From Pseudomonas arsenicoxydans (lineage in GTDB: Bacteria; Pseudomonadota; Gammaproteobacteria; Pseudomonadales; Pseudomonadaceae), in assembly GCF_900103875.1 (NCBI RefSeq), contig NZ_LT629705.1, forward strand, positions 6,147,001 to 6,211,000: DNA of 64,000 bases, in the 5' to 3' direction. The notes below the pieces were generated by a model, which saw nothing but the letters and a program-made list of their open reading frames with translations, was not told where the DNA came from and did not search any database. This document shows, in pieces, positions 1 through 8,470 of this stretch. The position numbers and the translations under genes were made by a program. Each line of letters starts with the position of its first letter. Positions within the stretch are counted from its first letter, which is position 1.

Positions 1-378
1 ATCCTGATTGCCTTCGGCATTCTGGGGACGCTGTTCACCGTACCGATCCTGACCACCCTGCACACCGTTCAATCCTGGTGGGGCGCGTTCTTCCTGATCA
101 TGGCGGCACTGATCATTGTCAGCGGCTACACCTCGATCAATGCCGTGGTCAAAGCCGAACTGTTCCCGACCGAAATCCGCGCACTGGGCGTTGGTTTGCC
201 GTATGCGCTGACCGTGTCGATCTTCGGCGGTACCGCTGAATACATCGCGCTGTGGTTCAAGAGCATCGGCATGGAAACCGGTTACTACTGGTATGTCACG
301 GCGTGCATCGCGGTGTCGTTGCTGGTGTACGTGACCATGAAAGACACCCGCAAGCATTCGCGGATCGAGACCGACTGA
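1..378 (+). CDS. MHS-family MFS transporter, C-terminal part (alpha-ketoglutarate permease-like)
   Basis: Partial gene: the reading frame is open from base 1 and ends at TGA 376-378, so only the last 125 residues are present. They contain about three hydrophobic segments. The stretch AELFPTEIRALGVGLPYAL followed by FGGTAEYIAL is typical of the metabolite:H+ symporter (MHS) subfamily that includes alpha-ketoglutarate permease KgtP. The likely role is proton-coupled uptake of a carboxylate or similar solute across the inner membrane. Substrate cannot be fixed from this fragment. A REP pair follows the stop. Confidence 0.8.
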   Translation: MLIAFGILGTLFTVPILTTLHTVQSWWGAFFLIMAALIIVSGYTSINAVVKAELFPTEIRALGVGLPYALTVSIFGGTAEYIALWFKSIGMETGYYWYVTACIAVSLLVYVTMKDTRKHSRIETD

Positions 379-410
379 CCTTTAGATTGATAGTGGCTTA
401 ACTGGCCTCA

Positions 411-472
411 TCGCGGGCAAGCCCGCTCCCACAGGTGGAATGCGTTCTCTGTGGGAGCGGGCTTGCCCGCGA
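411..472. repeat. REP inverted pair (GGGAGCGGGCTTGCCCGC class)
   Basis: Two REP copies in opposite orientation, 411-433 and 450-472, separated by 16 bases. They form a near-perfect long hairpin between two convergent genes. The same unit recurs near 4.0, 7.0, 37.2 and 59.7 kb. Confidence 0.9.
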
Positions 473-488
473 TAGCCTTACATCGGCA

Positions 489-1244
489 TCAAGTCAACTC
501 GGCAACCGCAGGCTTCGCGTACTTGTTCTGTGCGTAAGAAGCCCCGGCGATCATCACCACCAGAACCCCCGCCAACACCAGCGACGACCCGATGGTGCCG
601 AAATCCAGGCCGCCCTTTGCATGAGGCTTGGTCAGGAAATCACCCAGCGTTGCGCCGAACGGGCGCGTCAATACGAACGCTACCCAGAACAACACGACCG
701 ACGAAATCTTCGTGAAGTATTTGAGCAGCACCACCACCGCAATGGCCGAGCCGATCAACAGCGCGCCACCGGCAAAGCCCAGGCCTGAGTCGTCCGCCAG
801 GTAATCGCCCAGCGCCGTGCCCAAGGTGTTGGAAAACAGAATCGCCATCCAGTAGAACATCTCGCCGCGAAAGGTCTGGACCTTGGTGACGTTCAGCGAA
901 TCACCGCTCATGCGCCAGGCAGCAAATATCCCCAGCAGAATCGCGATCAGGATCATCGACCCCGTGGCGTAGCCGAGTTCAAGCGTGCGGTCCATGAAGT
1001 CCGACATGGTCGTGCCCGCCGTGCTGGTCGACAGGATCACGATCCAGTACAGCATCGGCTTGTAGGTTTTCGACAGTAACTGTGCAACCAGGGTCAGTAC
1101 GAACACGCTGATCAAAATCAGCGAGCTGATGGCGTAACCGACGTTCAAGGTCATCGACAGTAAATCCCCAGCGGTTTCTCCCAGGGTCGTCGCGCAGATT
1201 TTCATTACCCAGAATGCCAGGGTAATTTGCGGAAGTTTATTCAT
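489..1244 (-). CDS. COG4705-type multispanning membrane protein
   Basis: 251 residues, almost wholly hydrophobic, with about eight predicted membrane helices. A motif of the form T-x-G-x-x-x-x-D (GETAGD, GTTMSD, GTALGD, GATLGD) recurs four times, suggesting internal repeats. This matches the COG4705 family of uncharacterised membrane-anchored proteins. No reaction is known. I chose ATG 1244 because GGAG lies about 11 bases upstream; the longer ATG at 1268 has no ribosome binding site. Confidence 0.75.
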   Translation of the reverse strand: MNKLPQITLAFWVMKICATTLGETAGDLLSMTLNVGYAISSLILISVFVLTLVAQLLSKTYKPMLYWIVILSTSTAGTTMSDFMDRTLELGYATGSMILIAILLGIFAAWRMSGDSLNVTKVQTFRGEMFYWMAILFSNTLGTALGDYLADDSGLGFAGGALLIGSAIAVVVLLKYFTKISSVVLFWVAFVLTRPFGATLGDFLTKPHAKGGLDFGTIGSSLVLAGVLVVMIAGASYAQNKYAKPAVAELT

Positions 1245-1475
1245 CGAGGGTAGAACTCCATTGGTCATGTCGACCGTTTTTCACAGGTAATAGTCGGGGC
1301 GCAGACTGACGGCGGACCGGTGAAAAATAGGTAAGTGCTTTATGAAAAATCTGTCACACACGCCAATGAGTGGAGATTGCGAGCAGGCTCGCCCCCACAT
1401 TTTGATCACGTCGCTGGAAATTATCCGCTCGTCCTTGCACCATGACCGCCTATCGAGAACCCAGGAATTTGCGCC

Positions 1476-2105
1476 ATGGCTGACGACATCCACTTCTACG
1501 AACCCGCCAACGGCCACGGCCTCCCGCATGATCCGTTCAACGCCATCGTCGGCCCACGGCCCATCGGCTGGATTTCCTCCCAGGACGCCAACGGCCACCT
1601 GAACCTGGCGCCTTACAGCTTCTTCAACGCCTTTAACTACATTCCGCCGATCATCGGTTTTTCCAGCATTGGCCGTAAGGACAGCCTGAATAACATCGAA
1701 CAGACCGGCGAATTCGCCTGGAACCTGGCGACCCGGCCACTGGCCGAGCAGATGAACCAGAGCTGCGCCATGGTCCCCCCGGAGGTCAACGAGTTCGAGC
1801 TGTCGGGGCTGACACCGGTTGCGTCGAAAATCATCCAGGTGCCGCGCGTCGCTGAAAGCCCGGTGTCCTTCGAGTGCAAGGTCACGCAAATCATTCAGTT
1901 GCAGCGAGCGGATGGAAACGTGGTGCCAAGCTGGCTGATTCTCGGCGAAGTGGTCGCCGTGCATATCGCCAAATGGCTGTTGAAGGATGGGGTGTACGAC
2001 ACCGCCGCAGCAGAACCGATTCTGCGCGGCGGCGGGCCAGCGGATTATTTCCAGCTGGGGCCAGAGGCGTTGTTCAAGATGTATCGCCCTGGGGCGAAGA
2101 AATAA
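1476..2105 (+). CDS. flavin reductase family protein (FMN-binding split barrel)
   Basis: 209 residues. The N-terminal half carries the flavin reductase-like pattern: FNAIVGPRPIGWISS, then LAPYSFFNAFNYIPPIIGFSS and a later NLATRPLAEQMNQSC. Members bind FMN noncovalently and act as NAD(P)H:flavin oxidoreductases or reductase partners of two-component monooxygenases. Here no monooxygenase gene is adjacent, so the substrate is unknown. The gene is divergent from the COG4705 gene and convergent with the next small gene, with only one base between their stops. Confidence 0.8.
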   Translation: MADDIHFYEPANGHGLPHDPFNAIVGPRPIGWISSQDANGHLNLAPYSFFNAFNYIPPIIGFSSIGRKDSLNNIEQTGEFAWNLATRPLAEQMNQSCAMVPPEVNEFELSGLTPVASKIIQVPRVAESPVSFECKVTQIIQLQRADGNVVPSWLILGEVVAVHIAKWLLKDGVYDTAAAEPILRGGGPADYFQLGPEALFKMYRPGAKK

Positions 2106-2106
2106 C

Positions 2107-2337
2107 TTACCAGATCAGGTCGCCGTCTTCTTTGACGCCCTTGAGGTGAGTCAGCCGCAACGCGGCAGCCTCGTCCGCTTCTTTGGCGGTCTTGAAGGTC
2201 TGGTCTTCCAGCAACTTGTTGAAGCGTGGTGCACCTGAACCACCGATCGGCTTGGTGGCAATTGCCGCGTAGTAGCCGCCTTCGCGTGGGACTACAGCGG
2301 ATACAGCTTCAAAATGATCAAAGGCTTTGCGTGCCAT
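2107..2337 (-). CDS. small conserved hypothetical protein
   Basis: 76 residues, soluble, no signal peptide. It ends at 2107, directly abutting the stop of the convergent flavin reductase gene. I do not recognise a family. It contains a Gly-rich turn (REGGYYAAIATKPIGGSG) followed by a helix rich in Lys, Glu and Ala, so it looks like a compact folded protein. The clean start and close packing support it as a real gene. Confidence 0.55.
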   Translation of the reverse strand: MARKAFDHFEAVSAVVPREGGYYAAIATKPIGGSGAPRFNKLLEDQTFKTAKEADEAAALRLTHLKGVKEDGDLIW

Positions 2338-2378
2338 GTCGCGAATCCTGGTTAATTGAGAGTTGCACCATTAAACCC

Positions 2379-2732
2379 TCAACCCGCCATTTTGTGTACC
2401 CATGACTCGGACTGGCCCTGCGCCTGGGCGGCCGACACGTCCTTGAAGGTGTGAAAATCCAGGCTGTTGACAACCAGGTCCTGCACCAACCGGGCAAAAA
2501 CCTCCATGGCCGGGGTGCCGAAGTACGCGGTCATGGCCTGCTGATTCGTCCAGAAACCGGACACCAGCCACAACTCCGGATCACATTGCGAATGCTGCAG
2601 GGCAAAGCTCAGGCAACCCGGTGCGTTGCGGGACGGCTCGATCAAGGCGCTCAGGCGCGCACCGAGTTCCGCCGAACGCCCGGCGCGGGCGCGGACAAAA
2701 GCCATATGACTGACGGGGATCTGCGTAGACAT
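2379..2732 (-). CDS. antibiotic biosynthesis monooxygenase (ABM) domain protein
   Basis: 117 residues with the pattern of the ABM/dimeric alpha-beta barrel fold: an early VRARAGRSAELGARLSAL, then PGCLSFALQHS and a WTNQQAMTAYFGTPAM segment. Family members are cofactor-independent quinol monooxygenases or heme-degrading enzymes, usually dimeric. Substrate cannot be assigned. ATG 2732 is preceded by GGAGG at seven bases, which is better than the TTG six bases upstream. Confidence 0.7.
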   Translation of the reverse strand: MSTQIPVSHMAFVRARAGRSAELGARLSALIEPSRNAPGCLSFALQHSQCDPELWLVSGFWTNQQAMTAYFGTPAMEVFARLVQDLVVNSLDFHTFKDVSAAQAQGQSESWVHKMAG

Positions 2733-3067
2733 GTTCAACCCTCCCAGGTAGTCCGGTTGCAGCCGTGGGACGGGCTGCCACAGGATCCAAGGTTAAACGC
2801 GCCGCTTAAAGCTCGGTTAGTCGATTCCTGCCGTCGTCTTGCACAATCCTGCGCGGCGTCTCGAACAACCTGTATCTACCTGTAAATGCGTTCATACCAA
2901 TCGGACACGGCATTCAAGCAAGTTTCCCCAACGTGACGTAGCCATAGAGCCACCGTTTATTAACTCCGTGCAGAATCAGGCAAGGTTGAGGCAGGATGTG
3001 TCTACCGCCGGTCCTTGCACAAACATAAGCTCAGCCCATTACCAATGCTCATCCGAGGATGCCTTGC
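2733..3067. other. intergenic region, 335 bp, between divergent ABM and AraC genes
   Basis: No credible ORF, RNA gene or repeat was seen. It separates two divergent start codons and so should hold both promoters. The AraC regulator probably acts here, but I could not define a repeated operator. Confidence 0.4.
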
Positions 3068-3997
3068 ATGTCGTCGCTCGATCGTTTTCAAGCCCCGCTG
3101 GATGCGGACATGGAGAAACAGCGCGCAGAACTGGCCGCGATCATCCGTCGCAACACGATGGAGGATGGCAATTATGCGACTGCCATCGGCTCACTGTTCA
3201 TGTCCAAACACAGCCAGTCCCATGACTTTGCCCCGGTGCTGGCGCAACCGGCGTTGTGCATCATGGCGCAGGGCCGCAAAGAGGTCCGGTTGGCTGACGA
3301 GTACTTCAATTACGATCCGCTGAATTACCTGGTGGTGTCCGTCTCGATGCCCTTGAGCGGACGAGTGGTGAATGTCACCTCTGAAGAGCCGATCCTCGCC
3401 GTGCGGCTGGACATCGACCCGGCAGAGATTACCGCGCTGATTGCCGACGCCGGTCCTCTCGGAGTTCCCACACGTCCCACGGGGCGCGGCTTGTATGTCG
3501 AACGTATCGATTCCGCGATGCTCGACGCCGTGCTGCGCTTGACGCGTTTGCTCGATACCCCGAAAGACATCGCCATGCTCGCGCCACTGATTCGAAGGGA
3601 GATTCTTTATCGGCTGTTGCGCAGTCAGCAAGGCCACCGGCTGTATGAGATTGCCATCGCCAATAGCCAGAGCCATCGCATCAGCCAGGCGATCAAGTGG
3701 CTCAACGGCAACTATGAGCAACCATTGCGCATCGATGATCTGGCCAAGGAAGTGAACCTGAGCGTGTCGACGTTGCACCACCGGTTCAAGGCGATGACGG
3801 CGATGAGTCCGCTGCAATATCAGAAGCAGCTGCGGTTGCAGGAAGCGCGGCGGTTGATGCTGGCCGAAGGGCTGGAAGCGTCGGCGGCGGGGTATCGGGT
3901 CGGGTATGAAAGCCCTTCGCAGTTCAGCCGTGAGTACAGCCGGTTGTTTGGGGCGCCCCCGTTGCGGGATTTGGCGCGGTTGCGGTTGACGGTTTGA
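3068..3997 (+). CDS. AraC-family transcriptional regulator
   Basis: 309 residues. The N-terminal two thirds resemble the AraC-type regulatory domain (PALCIMAQGRKEV, then YLVVSVSMPLSGRV near residues 90-100). The C terminus has two helix-turn-helix units: IDDLAKEVNLSVSTLHHRFKAMT, split here by a comment only, then GYRVGYESPSQFSREYSRLFG. ATG 3068 has GAGG nine bases upstream; ATG 3059 has none. It is divergent from the ABM gene, its likely target. Effector unknown. Confidence 0.8.
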   Translation: MSSLDRFQAPLDADMEKQRAELAAIIRRNTMEDGNYATAIGSLFMSKHSQSHDFAPVLAQPALCIMAQGRKEVRLADEYFNYDPLNYLVVSVSMPLSGRVVNVTSEEPILAVRLDIDPAEITALIADAGPLGVPTRPTGRGLYVERIDSAMLDAVLRLTRLLDTPKDIAMLAPLIRREILYRLLRSQQGHRLYEIAIANSQSHRISQAIKWLNGNYEQPLRIDDLAKEVNLSVSTLHHRFKAMTAMSPLQYQKQLRLQEARRLMLAEGLEASAAGYRVGYESPSQFSREYSRLFGAPPLRDLARLRLTV

Positions 3998-4024
3998 CCC
4001 GGTATTTGTTGTGCAGCTGATGCC

Positions 4025-4105
4025 CTCATCGCGGGCAAGCCCGCTCCCACATGGGATTTGTGAACGACACAGATCCAATGTGGGAGCGGGCTTGCCCGCG
4101 ATGAG
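4025..4105. repeat. REP inverted pair
   Basis: Two opposed REP units with arms reading CTCATCGCGGGCAAGCCCGC and its complement, spaced by about 25 bases. The pair lies between the convergent stops of the AraC gene and the ABC ATPase gene. Confidence 0.9.
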
Positions 4106-4132
4106 GCCAGTGAATCCAGCCAGTCTTTAGAG

Positions 4133-5188
4133 TCAGGCCCCAAGCACGCGGCAAGCCTCGGCCGGCAAGGTCACCGACACCGGGTTGCCAATGCTCAATC
4201 CGAAACCCTGGCACGGCGTGCTCAACGCCGTAAACGATACCCCGGAGCACTCCACGGTCGTTTCAATCGTCGCGCCGATGTCGCGCACGAACGTCACCTT
4301 GCCCAGCAACCGGTTACCCGCCGTTGCCTGCGGGTGCGACAGTTGCAGGTCTTCAGGGCGGATCAGCATCTTCACTTTCTCACCGACCACAATGCTGCTG
4401 CAGATCGGCACTTCCAGCGCGTCGCCACCAGGCAAGCCGACTTTGCCGTTGCCCAGTGCGGTGGCCGGGAAGATGTTGCCGGAGCCGATAAAGTCCGCGA
4501 CAAATTCGTTGGCCGGGTGTCGGTAGATTTCAATCGGCGAACCGACTTGCTGCACCCGATGCTCGCCCAGTACAACGACGATATCGGCCATGGTCATGGC
4601 TTCACGTTGATCGTGGGTCACCATGATCGTGGTGATGTTCAGACGCTGTTGCAGTTGACGGATTTCTACCTGCATCGACTCGCGCAGCTTGGCGTCCAGC
4701 GCCGACAGCGGTTCGTCCAGCAGGAGGATTTTCGGGTGGTTGGCAATCGCCCGGGCAATCGCCACACGCTGGCGTTGACCGCCAGACAGCTTCGCCACCG
4801 GGCGATCAATCATCTCGCTCAGCTGAATCAGCTCCAGCAATTCCACCACTCGCGCCTGCTGATCAGCCTTGCTGACGCCACGCAGTTTCAGCGGATAGGC
4901 GATGTTCTCGCCCACTGTCATGTGCGGAAACAGCGCCAGGGATTGAAACACCATGCCGAAATTGCGCTGATGCGCCGGCGTGTGGCCGATGTCTTCACCG
5001 TCCAGGCGAATCTCACCGCCGCTCAGGGTTTCAAGCCCGGCGATCATGCGCAGCAACGTGGTTTTACCGCAGCCCGACGGGCCGAGGAAACACACCAGTT
5101 TGCCTTCCGGCAAATGCAGGTTCACATCCTTTACCGCGCAGGCCGAGCCGTAATGTTTCTCGACGTTTTCCAGAATCAGACCAGTCAT
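4133..5188 (-). CDS. ABC transporter ATP-binding protein, spermidine/putrescine PotA type
   Basis: 351 residues. Walker A GPSGCGKTT is at residues 36-44, the signature [14 protein letters not shown] follows, and Walker B is LLLDEPLSALD. The C-terminal 100 residues form a TOBE-like regulatory domain (IRPEDLQLS). This is the energy-coupling subunit of a polyamine/iron-type importer and the last gene of the leftward operon. ATG 5188 has GAGG six bases upstream and lies 16 bases after the stop of the second permease gene. Confidence 0.9.
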   Translation of the reverse strand: MTGLILENVEKHYGSACAVKDVNLHLPEGKLVCFLGPSGCGKTTLLRMIAGLETLSGGEIRLDGEDIGHTPAHQRNFGMVFQSLALFPHMTVGENIAYPLKLRGVSKADQQARVVELLELIQLSEMIDRPVAKLSGGQRQRVAIARAIANHPKILLLDEPLSALDAKLRESMQVEIRQLQQRLNITTIMVTHDQREAMTMADIVVVLGEHRVQQVGSPIEIYRHPANEFVADFIGSGNIFPATALGNGKVGLPGGDALEVPICSSIVVGEKVKMLIRPEDLQLSHPQATAGNRLLGKVTFVRDIGATIETTVECSGVSFTALSTPCQGFGLSIGNPVSVTLPAEACRVLGA

Positions 5189-5204
5189 GTTGCACCTCAA
5201 GAAA

Positions 5205-6053
5205 TCAGAACGAAACGCCACCTTCACCAACCAGCTTCTCCAACGCCCAGATCAGGACGAAGTCGATCAGCACGATCAGCACGGCAAACGAAAATACGGT
5301 TGGGTCGAGCGAAGACACAGTGCGGCTGTACATCCAGATCGGCACGGTCATGACGTCGATGGTGTAGAGGAAATAGGTCACGGTGAATTCGTTGAACGAG
5401 ACGATGAACGCCAGCAGCATGCCCGCCAGGATCCCCGACTTCATCAACGGCACCACCACATCGACAATCGCGCGCAGCGGTGAAGCGCCGAGCATTTGCG
5501 CGGCCTCCTCGACTTCGCTGCCGATGGAAAGCATGGCGGCGGTGCAGTTCTTCACCACGAACGGCAAGGCCAGAATCACATGGGCGATCACCAGCCGTGA
5601 GGTAGTGATCTGGAATGGCAGGCTGTCGAACACCAACAGCAGCGCCAGCCCCAACACCACCATCGGAAACACCAGTGGCAACGACATCAATTGCAGCGCC
5701 ACGGCTTTGCCGCGGAACTCGCAACGGGTCAGCGCGTAAGCCGCTGGCACCGCCACAATGGTCGCGAAAACCATGGTCAGGCACGCCACCATCAGGCTGG
5801 TGGTCATGGCTTTGCCCAGGCTCAGCACATCACTGGAATCGGGCGACACGAACGTATGCCAGGCGGCTTTGTACCATTGCAGGCTGTAGCTGCTCGGCGG
5901 GAAGTCGAGGTTCGACGCACCGCTGAACGACATCACGATCATGGTCAGGATCGGCAACACCGCCAGCAGCAGGATGAAGCCCGAGAGGATGCCGGCAAAC
6001 TTGCCGGTCTCGCCGGGCAGCAGCCCATAACGTTTCTTGGTCAGGGTGCTCAT
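5205..6053 (-). CDS. ABC transporter permease, PotC type
   Basis: 282 residues with about six membrane helices. The EAA loop reads EEAAQMLGASPLRAIVDVVVPL, the ATPase contact site of the binding-protein-dependent permease family. It pairs with the upstream permease, overlapping it by four bases (ATGA), which implies translational coupling. Its inferred role is one half of the channel of a spermidine/putrescine-like importer. Confidence 0.9.
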   Translation of the reverse strand: MSTLTKKRYGLLPGETGKFAGILSGFILLLAVLPILTMIVMSFSGASNLDFPPSSYSLQWYKAAWHTFVSPDSSDVLSLGKAMTTSLMVACLTMVFATIVAVPAAYALTRCEFRGKAVALQLMSLPLVFPMVVLGLALLLVFDSLPFQITTSRLVIAHVILALPFVVKNCTAAMLSIGSEVEEAAQMLGASPLRAIVDVVVPLMKSGILAGMLLAFIVSFNEFTVTYFLYTIDVMTVPIWMYSRTVSSLDPTVFSFAVLIVLIDFVLIWALEKLVGEGGVSF

Positions 6054-6958
6054 TGGGAAGCCTCCAGCATGCGCCGACGACGGCCAGTGATGAATTCGGA
6101 CAAGGTCATGATCGCGAGTGTGGTGACAATCAACACCACACCGGCAGCGGACGCGGCGGGCCAGTTCATCAGCGGGGCGATCTGGTCGTGCACCATCACC
6201 GCCAGCATCGGCACGCGACGGCCACCGAGCAGCAAAGGCACCACGAAGCTGCTGGCGTTGTAGGCAAATACCAACGTCGCACCGGTGATGATCCCCGGCA
6301 TGCTCATCGGCAACACCACTTGGCGAAACACCTGAAAGCGACTGGCGCCCAGGGTCGCAGCGGCTTCTTCATACGTACGGGCGACGCCGCGCATGGCGCT
6401 GGCAATCGGCAGCACGGCCAATGGGAACGCGGTTTGCACCAGGCCCATCAAGACGCCGTTCTGGTTGTAGAGCAGCATGATCGGCCGCTTGATCAGGCCC
6501 AGGCCCATCAGCGCCTGATTGAGCATGCCGCCAGGACCGAGAATCACCAGCCAGCCGTAGCTTTGCAGCAACAGGTTGACCAGCAGGGGCAGCAACACGG
6601 CTGCAAGGAAAATCCGTCGCACAAACGGTGAGGTCAGGCGCGACATGGTGTAGGCCACCGGGATCGCCAGGATGACCGCGATCACGGCGCTGATCAGCGC
6701 CAGGCGCAGGGTCAGCAGCAAGGATTTGAGGTAATACGGTTCCAGCAACTGGGCGTAACTGGCCAGGCTGAACCCGGTCCATTCCGCGCCTTTGGTGCCC
6801 ACGCTCATGCGCAAGACCAGCAGGCTGGCGGCGATCAATACGCCCAGAAACAGCATCGACGGCGAGAGGAAAAACCAGGCGCGCGTCGTCGGCGAAACAC
6901 CCCGATTGGTGCGCGATGCAGCGGCGGCGACCGGATGAGTCAGAGGTTGGTGTTCCAT
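6050..6958 (-). CDS. ABC transporter permease, PotB type
   Basis: 302 residues with about six membrane helices and the EAA loop EEAAATLGASRFQVFRQVVLPM. ATG 6958 (protein starting MEHQPLTHP) was chosen over an upstream TTG at 7006 with no ribosome binding site. It overlaps the PotC-type gene by four bases. A REP pair separates it from the binding-protein gene, which could lower downstream expression or stabilise the upstream message. Confidence 0.88.
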   Translation of the reverse strand: MEHQPLTHPVAAAASRTNRGVSPTTRAWFFLSPSMLFLGVLIAASLLVLRMSVGTKGAEWTGFSLASYAQLLEPYYLKSLLLTLRLALISAVIAVILAIPVAYTMSRLTSPFVRRIFLAAVLLPLLVNLLLQSYGWLVILGPGGMLNQALMGLGLIKRPIMLLYNQNGVLMGLVQTAFPLAVLPIASAMRGVARTYEEAAATLGASRFQVFRQVVLPMSMPGIITGATLVFAYNASSFVVPLLLGGRRVPMLAVMVHDQIAPLMNWPAASAAGVVLIVTTLAIMTLSEFITGRRRRMLEASQ

Positions 6959-7020
6959 AGCAAGGGTCTCGTCAATGGAAAGCAGCTGACAAAACACAGC
7001 CTTCAAAACACCGTAAACCT

Positions 7021-7109
7021 TGTGGGAGCGGGCTTGCCCGCGATAGCGATCTGTCAGTCACATCATTATCGACAGGTAGGCCGTCATCGCGGGCAAGCCC
7101 GCTCCCACA
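7021..7109. repeat. REP inverted pair inside an operon
   Basis: Opposed REP copies at 7021-7043 and 7087-7109 between the binding-protein gene and the first permease gene. A stable hairpin here may block exonucleases and raise the level of the binding-protein message, as seen for REPs in other transport operons. Confidence 0.9.
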
Positions 7110-7149
7110 GGGGTTTAGCAGTGTTCAAAAGCTTGTGTTCGTCACTCGA

Positions 7150-8253
7150 TCAGGAAGAAAAGATTTCCGTGTAGCGACGAATCCATTGGTCATGCACGGT
7201 GGCCAGGAAGGCGTTGTCGTGCATGATCGCCTTCTCGGCAATCTGCTCCGGCGTGAGGATGTACGGGCTCTTGCGCGCTTCGGCAGAGATGATTGCCTTG
7301 GCGTTGACCGGACCGTTGTAGATGTCCTCAGCCATCTTGCCCTGAACCAGCGGGTCCAGAGAGTGGTTGATGAAGGCGTAGGCCAGGTCGGTATCGCCCG
7401 GACGATTCTTCGGCATCACCGACAGCATCAGGTCGGTGTAGAACCCTTCCTTCATGCCGAACGTAGCACCCAGGCCGTAGGCCGGGTCGCGAATTTGTTT
7501 CGGGAAGAACGCCGGTGCGTACAAACCACCCATGTCCAGGGAGCCGGTGCGGAACAGTTCGGCGATCTGGTTCGGGTTTTCACCCAGGGTGACCACGCGG
7601 CTTTTGAGCTCGGCGAGTTTCTTGAAGCCAGGCTCGATGTTGTGCTCGTCACCACCGGCCAGTTTGGCGGCGATGATGATCAGGTCCATCGCTTCGGTCC
7701 AGTTCGGCGGCGGCAGGAAGATGTTCGGTGCCAGGTCAGCGTCCCACATCGAGGCGTAGCTGTCCGGCGCTTCCTTGATGGTGCGGGTGCTGTAGACCAG
7801 GCTGTTGCACCAGAGCAGGTAACCGATACCGTGGCCATTGGCGCCGGTGCGGTATTTTTCCGGCACGTCGACCAGGTTGGGAATGCGGTTCAGGTCGGGT
7901 TTTTCCAGCAGGTTGGCCGCCGCCAGGCCTTCGGCGCCGACGCCAGCCAGGGTGATGACGTCGTACTGCGGACGATCACCGCCTGCCTTGAGTTTGGCGA
8001 CCATTTCCGAGGTACTGCCGGTGCGGTCAGCGATGACCTTGCAGCCGTACTTGTCTTCGAAGGTTGCGGCAATGTTGCGCAGTGCTGCGAGGCCGGTGTC
8101 ATCGGACCAGGTCAGCAAGCGCAGGGTTTTGCCCTGAAAGCGCGTGTCGCTGGCATTGGCCTTGATGAACGGCATGCTCATGGCCGCAGCTGCAACCGAG
8201 GCCACGCCTACGGTCTTGATGAATTGACGTCTGTTTAGATCATGCTCGCCCAT
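7150..8253 (-). CDS. extracellular solute-binding protein, PotD/PotF-like, Tat signal
   Basis: 367 residues. The N terminus has NRRQFIKTVG followed by a hydrophobic Ala-rich stretch, a twin-arginine (Tat) signal, so export folded to the periplasm is likely. The mature part resembles polyamine-type binding proteins (LRLLTWSDDTGLAALRNIA at the start). ATG 8253 has GGGAG six bases upstream. Together with the two permeases and ATPase it forms an importer. Its place downstream of a ThDP decarboxylase and aldehyde dehydrogenase suggests a cationic, perhaps guanidino or polyamine, substrate (inference). Confidence 0.88.
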   Translation of the reverse strand: MGEHDLNRRQFIKTVGVASVAAAAMSMPFIKANASDTRFQGKTLRLLTWSDDTGLAALRNIAATFEDKYGCKVIADRTGSTSEMVAKLKAGGDRPQYDVITLAGVGAEGLAAANLLEKPDLNRIPNLVDVPEKYRTGANGHGIGYLLWCNSLVYSTRTIKEAPDSYASMWDADLAPNIFLPPPNWTEAMDLIIIAAKLAGGDEHNIEPGFKKLAELKSRVVTLGENPNQIAELFRTGSLDMGGLYAPAFFPKQIRDPAYGLGATFGMKEGFYTDLMLSVMPKNRPGDTDLAYAFINHSLDPLVQGKMAEDIYNGPVNAKAIISAEARKSPYILTPEQIAEKAIMHDNAFLATVHDQWIRRYTEIFSS

Positions 8254-8427
8254 GAAGGACTCCCTTTGTTTTTTTAAGTATGAGGTTGGTCGCAACCGTT
8301 GCATCCGCGCGATCGGATCCGCTTAAACCCCCGGTTTCAAAGGGCTTGAGCTGAGCCGACCGCTTCATCCTGAGGTCGTGCAAAACACCTGACTATCGAT
8401 AAAAATTCATTGAAGCCATGACGCCAA

Positions 8428-8452
8428 CGCATGCCTCGTATCGAGGCATGCG
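8428..8452. other. perfect stem-loop between aldehyde dehydrogenase and binding-protein genes
   Basis: An inverted repeat, CGCATGCCTCG and its complement around a 3-base loop, sits 18 bases past the aldehyde dehydrogenase stop. No T-run follows on either strand close enough for a standard terminator, so it may be an mRNA processing or stabilising hairpin or a protein site. The gap from 8254 to 8470 probably also holds a promoter for the transporter genes. Confidence 0.5.
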
Positions 8453-8470
8453 CTCACCTTTTTCGTGCCT

